Shown here one piece after another: positions 11,991-23,344 of a stretch of DNA of 64,000 nt (positions are counted from its first letter, which is position 1; each line of letters opens with the position of its first letter). The DNA lies in NCBI RefSeq assembly GCF_964656455.1, contig NC_135715.1:173072437-173136436 (forward strand), read 5' to 3'. The notes below the pieces were generated by a model. The model had not been told where the DNA came from. It worked only from the letters and a program-made list of their open reading frames with translations, and searched no databases. The DNA comes from Halichoerus grypus (Eukaryota > Chordata > Mammalia > Carnivora > Phocidae). The position numbers and the translations under genes are program-made.

Positions 11991-12628
11991 TTATTCCCTA
12001 AAAAAGGCCCAAAAGAACAGAGCGCACAGTATATAATTGGCACCAAACAAATATGTATTCACCAGACTAAAAAGGACTTCAATCGCTAACAAAATAAACT
12101 TATTTTACCCAGCACTGGAGCAGAATTTACTTTTTAAACAAAGGTGTAATGATAAGATCCCTTCAAGCTATCTAGAGAATAAAAAGTTCCAGGAAACCTA
12201 GATCACAGGATGCATAAGAGAAAGAAATTTCATCTTCTCAGGAACTTCCAATGTCACTAAGACTGACTCACGCAATTCACTAAAAGGGGAAGAAGGACTC
12301 TGGAGGTCTCCTGGGAAGAAAACCTTTAAAAGTCATCCTTCTGTGAACCTTGAGTGGCTGACTTCTTGGTAAAGCATTCACCTCCTACTCATTGGACCTG
12401 AAGTGCCGTTCTGGGAACTGTGCCCTTGACCCACACCTCTCTCCCCTCTGGCTTTCAAGGAGGTAAAAATCCAGGCTTTGCAATAGATTCTTCGAGCTGG
12501 GAGCCGATTCCTGCAGTAGGAATCCTTTGTGCCTCGCCAGGCGCTTCCTATGAATCACTGTCTGGCCCAGGGCTCTGGGCTTTGTACCTGCAAGTTCTGC
12601 AGGAAGTCATGGCCGAGCTGCGTTAGCT

Positions 12629-12646
12629 GGGGGGGGGGGGGGGGGG
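12629..12646. repeat. 18-base G run in a G-rich patch
   Basis: The 18-G homopolymer is followed by further G clusters to about 12680. The run lies in MREG intron 1, and the transcribed (minus) sense is C-rich. Confidence 0.9.
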
Positions 12647-13109
12647 CGGAGGGGAAGGGTGAGATGGGGCATGGGGGGGGTGCGCCCTGCGGCACACTAA
12701 GGGGAAAGAGTCAGGCCATCTGGGCCCCAGTCGGAGAGATCTCACTGACACGAACACTTCAGCCAACATTTTTTTTAAGCCCTTCCAAGGGTAGAAGACA
12801 ATTTACTCAGCTCGGAGGTCATGTGAGTCCACACTGTGAAATGAAAAACTCCACACATGTAAAGGATTATTGTTCCTCTCGAGCTGGTGGTGATTGCCTC
12901 CCAAGTGTCTTAAACCCACCACCCATCTTTCCCACGGGCACCTGCTTTCCCACAGGCAGCCTGAATACAGAAAAATGGGCCCGAGGGCTCTCAACCCCGG
13001 GTTATAACAATTCGGGGCAGGTCTCATACTGCAAACACAATTTCTAGCACACATCACATAAAAAGCTAGCTACACATCTCCCTGCGTACGAGGCAGCCCC
13101 TTCTCCTTC

Positions 13110-13220
13110 TAATAGGATTTGAACCTCAGCTCGGCCAAGTATGCCTCTGAGCAAGCTACCCAAGCTCCTGTGCCTCAGTTTCTCCAACCGTCAAGTGGGG
13201 ATTACAGACACAGTTACAGC
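13110..13220 (+). repeat. MIR fragment
   Basis: 'ggatttgaacctcagctcggccaagt...gagcaagctacccaagctcctgtgcctcagtttctccaaccgtcaagtggggat' is a plus-strand MIR core. Confidence 0.7.
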
Positions 13221-13724
13221 TGAGCTTCATCATTCCCATATTTGCACATTTACCCACGTACCAAAATTTATCTGTCATCCCAAATCGATACTGGGGGTGC
13301 TTTTGCAGCACTCAAGGGGCATGTCCCCGGCTGAGCTCCAACAAGACGTCGCTCTGCTTTCTGTTTCGGCTCTCGTAGTGTAGACAAGTGTCCTTTTCGT
13401 TGTGTATTTAGGGCCACGTTTTTTGCATTTTTGTGCTTTTTATTGGTGATTCCGCTGCTTAGAATGGCCCCCAAGCATAGTGCACACCCAGCGTTCCTTT
13501 ATGGTCTGGGAAATTCCATTCTGTTGCCCACACTCGCAGGCCCTGTTCAATTCCTTCTCAGAATGGCAGGAAACAATCCTCAAGAGCAAACTGAGATTTT
13601 ATTTTCTTTTTCCCTGCTGGAAACTCCAGGCACTGCAGAAAAAGGAGACACAGAAGGCTGTCTCTGTGCACCACCCGCAGATACATATGCACGTAAATTC
13701 TGCTCTCAGGAGTGGAGGCTGGAC

Positions 13725-13746
13725 GGGGGGGGGGGGGGCGGGGGGC
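13725..13746. repeat. Interrupted poly-G tract
   Basis: Fourteen Gs (13725-13738), a C, then six more Gs (13740-13745) and a C. It is a second G-homopolymer in the same intron. Confidence 0.9.
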
Positions 13747-13839
13747 GTGGAGGAGAGCAGGGAGCTAAAGCCATGTGGACGCTCATCACATGGTTCACTT
13801 GGGTGGCTTAAAAGAGAGCCACGAATAAAAACTCAGCCA

Positions 13840-13978
13840 GGGCTCAGGTCATGATCCCGGGGTCCTGGGATCAAGCCCCATGTCGGGCTCCCTGCTCAGC
13901 AGGTAGTCTGCTTCTCTCTCTCCCTCTGCCTGCGCTCTACTTGTGCTCTCTGTCAAATAAAGAAATAAAATCTTTAAA
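13840..13978 (+). mobile_element. 5'-truncated CAN SINE
   Basis: It starts at 'ggctcaggtcatgatccc', so the first part of the tRNA-like head (about 45 bases including the usual A box) is missing. It still has the CT tract and poly-A, and is bounded by direct repeats AAAAACTCAGCCA at 13827-13839 and 13979-13991. The truncation therefore happened at insertion, not by later deletion. Confidence 0.92.
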
Positions 13979-14470
13979 AAAAACTCAGCCACGGTTGTAA
14001 TTCTCTCCCTGTCTTCTGTGGCTTTTCAACAAGTTGGTGGTCATGGTGTTTATCAGTTATCGACAGCCAATAAAAAATCAGAGATTAGAATAAGTAAAAA
14101 TTAGAGCGTAAGAATTGTACTCCCCGACACACTTCAAAGTGACCCTTGTGAAATAGGCTTTAGAGTGTGACATTTGCACGGCCCTCCCTTCACACTGCAT
14201 CATAGGCTCTTCCAGATCTCTGAGGTCTGTCCCTATTGGATGTCATATGGCAGTGGACTCTGGTGCCGGAGGACTGGGACATCGCTCTGCTCAAAGGCTA
14301 ACTGCAGCTGCACTTCCAGAATCATGTCATTTCAAGGGCCACAACTCATGCTTGGGGGGGATTTTTATATGGCAAGAGCATGCTTTTACCACGGATGGAA
14401 GAAAGCCATGCTATAAAAGTGAAGTAAAAACCAGTGCTCTGAGCTCAAACATTTTCCCAAAAGTACCCCA

Positions 14471-14893
14471 TAGTGGGTTGAAGAGTGTCCCCCCCAAAAG
14501 ATCTGTCCAAGTCCCAACCTCTGGTTCCTGTGAATGTGACTTTATTCAGAAATAGGGGCTTTGCAGCTGTGATTAAGTTAAGGATCTTGAGATGAGATCA
14601 AGCTGGATTTATGATGGACCCTAAATCCAATGACTGATATCCTTACAAGAGCAAAGAGAGGGGTATTTGAGACAGAGGAGAAGAGGCACATGGAAGGAAA
14701 CAGAGGCAAAGACTGGAAGTGGGCAGCCAGAAGCCAAGAACACTAGTAGCCACCAGAAGTTGGAACCTGCAAGAAGCAATTCTCCCTAGAGTCCTTAGAG
14801 CTTCCAGAACTGTGAACGCACACATTTCTGTTGGGTTAAGCTACCAGACTCGTGGTACTTTGTTGTGCCAGTCCTAGGAAACTAATGATACAC
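14471..14893 (-). mobile_element. MLT1-type LTR (ERVL-MaLR)
   Basis: Read on the minus strand it follows the MLT1 LTR layout: a 'tagtttcctaggactggcacaacaaagtaccacgag' start (14850-14890), 'acagttctggaagctctaaggactc' in the middle, 'ccttgtaaggatatcagtcattgg', and an end near 14471 ('gacactcttcaacccac'). It is a solo LTR with no internal region seen. Confidence 0.7.
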
Positions 14894-15500
14894 ACCCCTT
14901 ATGTTTCTTTTCATTAGTAACATGAAACCTTGAGCCAAAAAGTCATTCACTCTTTTACAAATGATCAATGATCTAGCCTTTCCAAAACAATCCATTTGTC
15001 CTCAGTGCACATTGGTTCCTTGTGGTTTGATCACTATTTATTTTAGGAATACAGGCAGGACAGAGAAGAACGGCGTGCACAACCTCAAACCTTCCAAGAT
15101 GATGGAAAAGATGAGTCTTAGACGACTCTGTCCTAAAATCGGAGTGAAGGGGAAGAAAACAATGAGACTGAACAAAACCTCTGGCTTTCTTTGGGCCTGA
15201 AGCCTGGTGTGAAGGTCAGGTCTTATGTCCTTTCTCCAGACCTGTTCTCAAGCTTCCTGGCATTAGAGATGACTGCTCACCTATTTGCTGGTGAAACAGC
15301 CCTGGGCAGCTAAGGAGTTGGACAAGTGGTTGTGATGCATTGCCCTGGGCCTTCAGGTTCCTTCCCTGTACCACAGATGGTCTCACTGCCCCTGGGGTCC
15401 CAGTCAAATGATTTCAGCAGACATAAGCCCGCAAGAGGAGGACAATTTGCATCAAGCCTGGAACAGCCCTGCAAGATCATGCATCAAAGTCTGATCTCCC

Positions 15501-15700
15501 AGGGCACCTGGGTTGCTCAGTCGGTTGAGTCCGACTTGATTTCGGCTCAGGTCATGATCTCAGGGTCGTGAGATCGAGCCCTGTGTGGGGCTCCGCGCTC
15601 AGCGAGGAGTCTGCTTGAGGATTCTTTCCTTCCCTCTCCCTCTGCCCCTCCCCCTGCTCTCATACTCTCTCTCTCTCTAAAACAAATCTTAAAAAAAAAA
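15501..15700 (+). mobile_element. CAN SINE
   Basis: A full-length copy. The target duplication AAAGTCTGATCT(C/G)CC lies at 15486-15500 and 15701-15715. Confidence 0.93.
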
Positions 15701-15721
15701 AAAGTCTGATCTGCCCATTTT

Positions 15722-15815
15722 GCAAAAGAAGAAACTAAAGTTTGAGGAAGGTAAAGAGGCCCCCCCCAAATCCCACAGCTAGTTAATAGCTGAAACTAGG
15801 ACTCAGGTCTCCTAA
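15722..15815 (-). repeat. MIR fragment
   Basis: 'gaagaaactaaagtttgaggaaggtaaagaggcc...ccacagctagttaatagctgaaactaggactcaggtctcc' is the reverse strand of a MIR core. It lies directly beside the SINE above. Confidence 0.7.
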
Positions 15816-16019
15816 CTCCCACTGGGCTCACTTCACGGGGCCTGGTTGCTTCCACTTCTAGGTAAAAGAACTATAGCTATGAAGGACAGGGAAAAAGGGA
15901 AGGAGAAAGGGGCCAAAACAGACAGGAGTGAAGGCTACTGATATCCACCAGTTTCTCATGCATAAGTATTATAAGTTACTTCTGGAAAATATTTGGTAGT
16001 TTTCTGAATTTTTTACAAT

Positions 16020-16165
16020 GCAAGGCACGGACTTGGAAGTCTGACAGACCTGGATTCAAATTCTGGCTCTCCGACTTACCAACTGTGACTCTGAATTCAT
16101 TTCAACTCTCTAAGCCTTGGGTTCTTCCTTTATAAAATGGAGGTAAATAACACCTATTTCATTCA
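16020..16165 (+). repeat. MIR
   Basis: 'agacctggattcaaattctggctctccgacttaccaactgtgact...ctctaagccttgggttcttcctttataaaatggaggtaaataacacctatttc' is a clear plus-strand MIR. Confidence 0.8.
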
Positions 16166-16675
16166 GTCCTTATGACTAATGACAGAAGGTATGCAAAGAA
16201 ACCTCACTCACGCAATGGCTTATACCCAGGATGCACCATTTCTATAAAGTTAAGAAGGAAAGTAGATGCAGTCATGAGAGATAGGTGGAGGGCTTCAATT
16301 CTATCACTGTTTTCTTATGGCGGATGGTGGGTGTATGTGTGTTGGCTCAAGAGCATTTTGTTTTGAATAAATTTTTCAAAAATTTACACATGGAAATTAA
16401 CAAATGAACAGCTAGTGTTGTAATCATTACCCATCAAAAAGTAGCTATTCAGTTCTTACCCCATGTTGAGCACTGTGCTGGGCACAGCAGGGTTGGCAGG
16501 TGAGCTGGATTTAGCCCCTCCAACCCAGAGTAGAACCTCCAGTCAAGCTGGGGTTGCAGCACCCAGCTTAGAACTGTCATAACCAGAAGAGACCCGAGGA
16601 GTAGAGAGAAAGTAAAGAGACACCATAACTGCTTGGGGAGACTTTCTAAGGCTCCCTCACAAAGGTGGCAGCTGA

Positions 16676-16880
16676 TGGGGCGCCTGGGTGGCTCAGTCGT
16701 TAAGCATCTGCCTTCAGCTCAGGTCATGATCCTGGGGTCCTGGGATCGAGCCCCACTTCGAGCTCCCTGCTCATCGGAGAGCCTGCTTCTCCTTCTCCCA
16801 CTCCCCCTGCTTATGTTCCCTCTCTCGCTGTGTCTCTCTCTGTCAAATAAATAAATAAAATCTTAAAAAAAAAAAAAAAG
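16676..16880 (+). mobile_element. CAN SINE
   Basis: A full-length copy. The short target duplication GGCAGCTGA lies at 16667-16675 and 16881-16889. Confidence 0.93.
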
Positions 16881-17193
16881 GGCAGCTGAAATGGGCCTGG
16901 AGAACAGAGCAGAAGCTTAAGAAGTAGAAAAAAACAAAAAGATGTCTAGCTAACAAATATGGCATCGGCAAAGACACCAGGGGAGGGACCAGCGTGACTG
17001 GACCGATCACAGGCAGAAACCAGAGAACGCAAAATCAGACAAGCCAGGGAAAGAGAAGTGTGAAAGCAAGCACGGATGGTCAGCACAGAGGTATGGCTTG
17101 CACACTGAGAAAAGAACATCAGATTTCTTTCTCTTGTGACTTGCAAGACAGCAATTTTCATGTAATCAAGCAGAGGCCAGAAACCAGATTTCA

Positions 17194-17392
17194 GGGGCAC
17201 CCAGGTGGTTCAGTCGGTTGAGCCTCTGACTCTTGATTTCAGCTCCGCCGGTGATCTTGGGGTCATGGGATGGAGCCACGCGCGTCTGGCTCCCTGCTCA
17301 GCGGGGAGTCTGCTTGGGATTCTGTCTCTCTCTCTCCCCCTCTGCTCCTCTCCCCCCTCAAAAATAAATATTTTTTAAAAATGAAACAAGAA
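17194..17392 (+). mobile_element. CAN SINE
   Basis: A full-length copy with a degenerate tail. Direct repeats AGAAACCAGATTTCA lie at 17179-17193 and 17393-17407. Confidence 0.94.
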
Positions 17393-18024
17393 AGAAACCA
17401 GATTTCATGGGGAATGGGTGGTAAAGAAGGAAGTGGGGGTGGGGGGTACAGTTGACAACTCTTTCAAAACCTTTGTGCCCGACACAAAAGGAAGCAAAGG
17501 ATGGTAATTGAAGGGCTTGGCAGTATCAGGATGAATTTTCAGTCAGGGGAAGCCTCAGCGTATTTCTAGAAAAAGGGGAAATAAAGAACTAGCGGAACAG
17601 AGAGAAATACAGACGTAAACCAGACAAGGAACAGGCATTTCCCTTCAGGTATAAAGTTCCAGAAAAGGCAAAAAAAAGAACAAGATCAAAACACAAAACG
17701 CATGATCAGATTGGCAAAGGAGATGAGACTCAGAGTTGCTTTTCTTGAACTCACAAGAATCCCTGGTGCGTGCTGGAAAAGGCCCGCCGCATACACAAAT
17801 GACACTTTGTCATTCGCCCAAGCACACCTCATCCCGGCACTGTTCCCTTGCGGCACGAAACAAAATTTGAAAACCATTACGTCACCAAAAAGAATTTGGT
17901 TAGGGGCAGAGTGTATATACAAAACCTTCTTTTATAAATGAAAAAAAAAAAAAGACATAAAGAATGAAGTTCTCCATAAAATAAAAACTAAGACCATCTG
18001 GCCCCATGATTTCACCACATCAAG

Positions 18025-18480
18025 ATTTCAAACCAGTCACTTTGGGAAACAGTCTGGCAGTTTGTCAAAAAGTTAAATGGAGGATTCCTGTATGACCCAG
18101 CATCCCACTTCTAGGAATAAACCCAAGGTCACTGAAAACATACGTCCACACAAAAACTTGTACACAGACGTTCACAGCCAAAAAGTGGAAAGAACCCAAA
18201 TGTCCATCCACTGGTGAATGGATAAATAATATGTACGAAAGCCAAACAAAAGAAGGGTATTCAGCCGTAAAAAGGAATGAAGTGCTGATAAATGCTACAA
18301 CATGGATGAAACTCAAAAACATGATTCTGAGTGAAAGAAGCCAGGTGCCAAGGCCACATTGTGTACGATTCCATTTATACGCAATTTCCAGAAGAGGCAA
18401 ATCTGGGAAGGCAGACCGCAGGTAAGTGGTTGCAGGGGATGGGGCGGGCCAAGGAAGGGGGAGTGGCGAGTGATTTTTAA
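18025..18480 (+). mobile_element. Old L1 ORF2 3' end and 3'UTR
   Basis: The plus strand shows worn L1 text: 'gacccagcatcccacttctaggaataaaccc', 'aaatgtccatccactggtgaatggataaataat', 'ctacaacatggatgaaactcaaaaacatgattctgagtgaaagaagcc'. No frame is intact. Confidence 0.75.
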
Positions 18481-19967
18481 ATAACCAAAACTATTAACTC
18501 AAATAGCAATCCGGGATGGAAAATTGGAAAGACCCAAGACACTGAGGATGAGTACTGTATTTCTCGTTACAGTGAATATTGACAAGTTGCACGTCCAAGC
18601 AAGCATGAAATTCCAGATAGTTAGCCACTTCTTTTAAGACTAATGGTAGTTTACTAGATGTCTCCCTGTCCATATTAACCTAATAATCTAGGTTTCTTGT
18701 TGAAACCATCAGCAAGAGCACACAAAAACATTGTGCATCGTGTGTACAATTGTTTCTATATATAAAACAGATATGACATATATATCTACATACATGTGTG
18801 CTCACTAAACAGTGAGGGGCAGATGGTAAATTCTAAACCCTAAATCATAGTAGTGAGATATGAATAAGCTCAAAGTCATCAAAGAGAGCTGCTGGGGTGG
18901 GGAGAGGCTTGAGAACCAGCATTTAGCTGGTTGGAGGGGGCAGGAAGGATAAAGGTCAAGGCAAGCTTGGGGGGAATAAGAAAGTTGGATTGTTCCCAGA
19001 GCAGCAAGGACGCCTGTCTGATTAAATCAAGGAGTGCACAGTATTTAATATGCTGGAAAATAAGAGTGGACAGGCAGTAAGGGGTTACGTGAGACCTCAA
19101 AAGTCAAGGGAAGTGCTTGGACTTGACAGAGTAAGAAAAGGTAAATCATGCTTTTGAAAACTTGCGAAAGCTTTATCATGTTAGCTGCATGTTTCACAAG
19201 AAACGCTGGCTTCAGTATTTGTTTACTTTCCCCTCATGTCCTGTGCCCAGTTTCATTTTAAATCTTGTGTTGCTGTCCTAGCTACCCCGTAGGCATGACC
19301 TAGTGGAACCCTCATTTCATCACGGTGAAGGTACAAAAGTAATTGCTTAAAATGACAGCCCAGGACAAAACTGTGTCACCTGGCCCCTCAACAGAGCCAC
19401 TAAGCGCACTGCAAATGTGCGTTCCATTTCCTCACACTTCCTAACTTAACCTGTAATGAATGAGTCAACATCCTAGCGAATAGGCGGTCCCTACAGAAAA
19501 TAAGCATTTTTTTATGTGAAAAGTATCACCTGGGCTCAGTCACCTAAACTTGTCTTTCTTTGGTAATAACACTGAATGCACAGTATCCAACTTTTTTCCT
19601 GGGTGGAACAGAAACAGTCCCCTGTTCCACTGAAATACGCCTCTTAAATACACGGTCGGGCACAGCAAATCCTCCAGATGGGACGCCGACGCAAACTTCT
19701 CTCCCGCGCTTCGCTCGGCGCTTCCCGCGGGCGTCCACCCGGGTCTCCCGGGTCTCCCCGCGCCTCCGGAGGTTTGTGCTCGCGGGCAAAAATCGCACCC
19801 AAGGGACAGGATCTACAGGAAGGGGCCGAGGGGCTGAGTGGGCGCCTCAGTGCGACCGTGAAGCGAGCCCCCCCCTCCCCAGCTGGGACGGGCACACAGG
19901 TACCCGGCTCCGCGCCGCCCGCCGCCGCCCCGGAGAGCCCAGTTCGCGGCCCGGGGCGCGCACCCAC

Positions 19968-20062
19968 CTGACCAGGGGCTCCTTCTCGGGCGCGGCGGGC
20001 TCCTCCAGGCACCGGCACGGGCAGCAGCAGCACACGGTCCTCAGCCAGTCCCGCGGCCCCAT
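19968..20062 (-). CDS. MREG: MREG first coding exon (melanoregulin N-terminus)
   Basis: Starting at ATG 20062 (minus), 31 codons plus two bases read MGPRDWLRTVCCCC, then PCRCLEEPAAPEKEPLV. This matches the melanoregulin N-terminus, which is rich in cysteines (six here: CCCCxCxC) thought to be lipid-modified for membrane attachment. The exon ends GTC AG|GTGGGT; the leftover AG plus the T starting exon 2 encodes Ser. The ATG is the first one aligned with the known protein. Upstream in-frame codons exist but contain no ATG nearby. The -3 base is C, so the Kozak context is only moderate (G at +4). It lies inside the CpG island. Confidence 0.96.
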
Positions 20063-20353
20063 GGGGAGCGAGGTGCCCCGCGGCGCCGGCACACGGGCAG
20101 ACGGCCGCGGCGGCGAGCGAGCGCGGCTGGGGCGCGGCCACCCGGCCGGCGTCCAGCTGCAGGGACAGTCGCGGCCCGGGCGTCGCGGGCCGGTCGGTGC
20201 GCATCACGCCGCGGCCGGGGACGCGGGCGAGGCCGAGACGCCTGCACGGCCCGGGTCTGCGCGGCCGCGCGCTTTCCTCCACTTGGGTTTTGTTTGGGGC
20301 GCCTGTTTGGTTGGGGCTTCCCCCCCTTTCTTTTAATTCCCCGGGTGCCAGTT

Positions 20354-20369
20354 GGGACGCATGCGTCCC
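20354..20369. promoter_or_regulatory. 16-bp perfect palindrome, NRF1-like core
   Basis: GGGACGCATGCGTCCC is its own reverse complement. The centre ACGCATGCGT contains the GCATGC core of NRF1-type sites (TGCGCATGCGCA consensus) but not the full flanks. It sits in the CpG island upstream of MREG. Confidence 0.45.
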
Positions 20370-20672
20370 CGAGACGCTCCGCTGCTGCCCTCTCAGGAGG
20401 AAGCGGGGACTCCAGGCAGCCGGCACCTCCGACGGGCGGCCCGGGGCTGGGGGAAGGAGGGGGCGAGCCCTGGAGTCAGGAGCACGAGGTTAGGCTGAAT
20501 CTATTCATACGTTTTATTGGCTTCACTGCCCCAGGAAATAAAAGGTCCTCCTTCCTACTCCCGTGCCTTCAAAGCAGAGTTTAGGGCAGATTTTTTTTAC
20601 CAGGTCAGCCCCACACAGAGTAAAAGCTAGTAGAAGAGCATGGATTGTTACATTACGTACGAAGTGGCGTGG

Positions 20673-20789
20673 TTTTTTTTTTCAAGATTTTTTTATTTTT
20701 AAGTAATCTCCACACTCAACATGGGGCTCAAACTCGAACCCAGATCAAGAGTCCCACGCTCCACTCACTGAGCCAGCCAGACGCCCCCG
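20673..20789 (-). mobile_element. Short CAN-related SINE
   Basis: On the minus strand it reads 'gggcgtctggctggctcagtgagtggagcgtgggactcttgatctgggttcgagtttgagccccatgttgagtgtggagattacttaaaaataaa'. This is the short SINE variant with an immediate A-rich tail and no CT tract. Flanks 'gaagtggcgtgg' and 'ggaagcggg' are only weakly similar. Confidence 0.8.
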
Positions 20790-21069
20790 GAAGCGGGTTT
20801 TTTTTTTTTTTTTAAGTACAATATTCACGATAATTTTTCCAGTCGTTTTCAAGCTCACCAGCCCTTAAATAACAGAACAGGCAACCTCTATCATTAGTTT
20901 CTTGCAATTTTCCGGAGTTATTTATGTACTTATTTATATACTTATGTATGCTTGTACGAACTTGTAAGCATGTGTACTTACATTCCCCTCTTCCCCCCCC
21001 CCCAAACGCTGGCATACCTCACACATTTGTTCCACTCAGGAGATCATGGGGACCGTCCCACAGCAATAC

Positions 21070-21420
21070 ATGTATATCTTCCTCTATCATTTTAACAGTT
21101 ATTTATTAAGCTGTCATACCGGTTCCCATATGTTATTCAAGCAGACCCCTATCTACTGACATTTCAGTTCATTCGGCCTTTTGTCATTAAAATAATGCGC
21201 CAATGAGCATCCTTGAACTATGTGTTTGGACATGTATATCTATTGAGTGAATGCTTGGCAGCTAAATGCTGGGTCTTAGTAAGATGCCTTTTTAAATTTT
21301 AATGGAACTTGCCAGATTGCTCTCCAAGGAGGCAATTCCAATTTGCACTCTGACCAGCAACGTGTGAAAATATCTATTTCCCTATACCCCCGCCAATCAA
21401 GTCACCATCTAATTTTTCAT
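21070..21420 (-). repeat. Old L1 fragment
   Basis: 'aatgagcatccttgaactatgtgtttggacatgtat', 'atgctgggtcttagtaagatgcc' and 'gaacttgccagattgctctccaaggaggcaattccaatttgcactctgaccagcaacgtg' match the reverse strand of old L1 ORF2/3' sequence. Confidence 0.65.
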
Positions 21421-21429
21421 CTTTGCCAA

Positions 21430-22080
21430 TCTGATTTATTCAACAAATACTTAATCAGCATCTGTTATGTGCCAGACTTGTACTAGGCGCTGGGGAAACT
21501 GCAGTGAACAAAAGAAACAAAAACCCCTATTCTCTTCGAGCAAACATTCTAGGAGGAGAGTTAGACAAACAAAACAAGTGTGTTCTTTAGTGTGTTAGAA
21601 GGTTGCATGCTCTGGGGATAAATAAGGCAGGGAAGGAGACAAGAAATGCCAGGGAGGTGTGTGTGTGTGTGTGTGTGCGCTGGGGAGAGGGATGGTGCCT
21701 GCAGTTTTAAATGGGGTGGTCACAGAAAGCTTCCTAATAGGGTGACATTTAAGACAAGACTTGAAGGAGGTAAGCAAGCTAGCTATGATATCACAGGGAA
21801 GAGCATTTCAGGAAGAGTGAGACTGTGCAAAATCCCAGAGGACAGAGAATAAACTATAGGGTGCATGAGAGAGAATTCTAGGGGCCCTGGAGAGGTGTAG
21901 GCCAGGACGAAGAGTAATAGGAAATGATGGAATATGGTACCTTGTAGGATTTTGCAAGGATGCTGGATTTTGCTCCGAGTTAAGCTCCGAGTTGGAGGTG
22001 TTTGAGTGGAGGCAGTGATATGGTCTATCTAGATGGCAGTGGGATCCACTAGCTGCCATCTTGAGAAGAAACTGGGTGCC
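21430..22080. repeat. Ancient interspersed repeat (L2-like, antisense)
   Basis: It begins 'ttattcaacaaatacttaatcagcatctgttatgtgccagacttgtactaggcgctggggaaactgcagtgaacaaaagaaac' and continues to 'acaagacttgaaggagg', 'agagcatttcaggaagag' and 'gaggcagtgatatggtct'. It contains a GT microsatellite at 21657-21676. Confidence 0.5.
21657..21676. repeat. (GT)n microsatellite
   Basis: About ten GT units inside the ancient repeat at 21.4-22.1 kb. Confidence 0.95.
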
Positions 22081-22924
22081 AAGGGCTGTTCAGGGAGATG
22101 CAAATGGAGGCCATTCTAACGATCCAGGTGACAGACCAGGAAGGTTGCCGTAGAGCTGATATGGACTCTGGATGGAAATTGAAGGTAGAGCCAACGAAAT
22201 TTGCTAAAGGATTGGAAATAGGGTGTGAAAAAAGAAAGGAGTGACTCTAAGGGTTTCGGGTTGACAAGCTGCAAAAGTTGCCTTGCCATTAATTGAGATA
22301 GAGAAGAATGTGGGGGGAGCAGGTTTGCAGGGGTGAGGAGGAAGAGCAAGAGTTTATTATCAGAAGTGTCAATTCTCATGGACAGTGTATTAATTTTTTA
22401 AATGTGTTGCTACACGTGAGTGTGTCCTGTTCTGGCTACATTATGAAGCTGAAGGAACTTACCAAATGCGTGTTCATTGACAGGCTGGCTACGGAAGGAT
22501 GGGAACAGTAAGAGGAGGTTTCCTTTGACTTTGACTTAGTTGGGGAGACTGGATAAGGACCTGTGACGTAAAGTCAACATTACAGAGTAGCTGCTGCTGC
22601 CAGGCATCGCGGGGCTGTGATATCAAGCCTAGCACCGCATCATTCATCACTTGCAACTATGGCAGGATGGAGGCTGAGTGTTGTTCTTGACAGCAAACTT
22701 CCTACTGGCTAGAAAATCCCTTTGGGAGAATGCACTAGGTTCTAAAATTGGATTTTGAATGTGAGTCAATCCACTTAGGTTCAAGTAGAGAGTGGGTAGA
22801 GAGGGCTGCCAAATGTGAGCTCAGTCAACAAGAAGATGCAGTCTAGGTTCTAGCAGCTACTATTAACTACTGGAGTGGGATTTATTGAGTGGATAAATGA
22901 GAGAAGGCTTTCTGCTCTTGGAAA

Positions 22925-23105
22925 ATATAGGTGCTCTGCCCCTTTACTCGCTTTGCTCTTAGACAAGTCACTTAATTTTTCTGAACCTCAATTTTCTAAT
23001 CTGTGAAATGGAGATGATGAATCTGGCCCTACCAAGCCAGACACAGTTGAGAGATTCAAATGAGATAGTTTGAAAACCATAAAGTTCCTTAGAAATGTCA
23101 AAGTT
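22925..23105 (+). repeat. MIR
   Basis: 'gctcttagacaagtcacttaatttttctgaacctcaattttctaatctgtgaaatggagatgatgaatctggccc' is a plus-strand MIR. Confidence 0.75.
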
Positions 23106-23344
23106 CAACACTATTGATCAAATCCAGTATAAGCCTATTGGGCCAATGTTGGTTCCAATATTACTTGGCTTACCCAGGACAATATTTTTTACCTCTGCCA
23201 TGTGTGGGCATCTTTTATGTGGTCTGTTTCAGACAACATATTTCTAGAAAGCCATGGAACCACATCTGCTTAACAAACATGATCAGGAGGTTCATGCCCT
23301 GACTTACTAAGAATCGTGTATACTGTTTGCCTGCTCTAACAATT

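Larger units (their letters stand above)
3104..19967 (-). other. MREG: MREG intron 1 (16.9 kb)
   Basis: This is the interval between MREG exons 1 and 2, defined by the GTGGGT donor after 19968 and the AG acceptor at 3105-3104. It is filled with SINEs, L1, L2, MIR and MLT1 remnants listed separately. The 180 bases just upstream of the acceptor (3120-3290) are very AT-rich. Stretches with nothing I recognise: 3291-3840, 6194-7440, 7890-9110 (apart from a short 8480-8570 piece like the L2-related repeats), 9363-10170, 12030-13110, 13240-13820, 13992-14470, 14900-15480 and 18490-19630. Confidence 0.9.
19640..20480. promoter_or_regulatory. MREG: CpG island / MREG promoter region
   Basis: This segment is sharply GC- and CpG-rich against AT-rich surroundings. 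It contains MREG coding exon 1, so it is the expected promoter and 5'UTR of the gene (transcribed leftwards). I see no TATA box at a fixed distance, which fits a CpG-island promoter. A perfect 16-bp palindrome at 20354-20369 lies about 290 bp upstream of the start codon. Long open frames on both strands here reflect lack of stop codons in GC-rich DNA. Confidence 0.85.

Noticed and set aside
12529..13047. 172-codon open frame
   Set aside because: It spans a poly-G run and shows no conserved protein text.
19560..20426. Overlapping 258- and 260-codon frames on opposite strands
   Set aside because: They lie across the CpG island, where stop codons are rare. They cross the real MREG exon in other frames or run through its splice donor.
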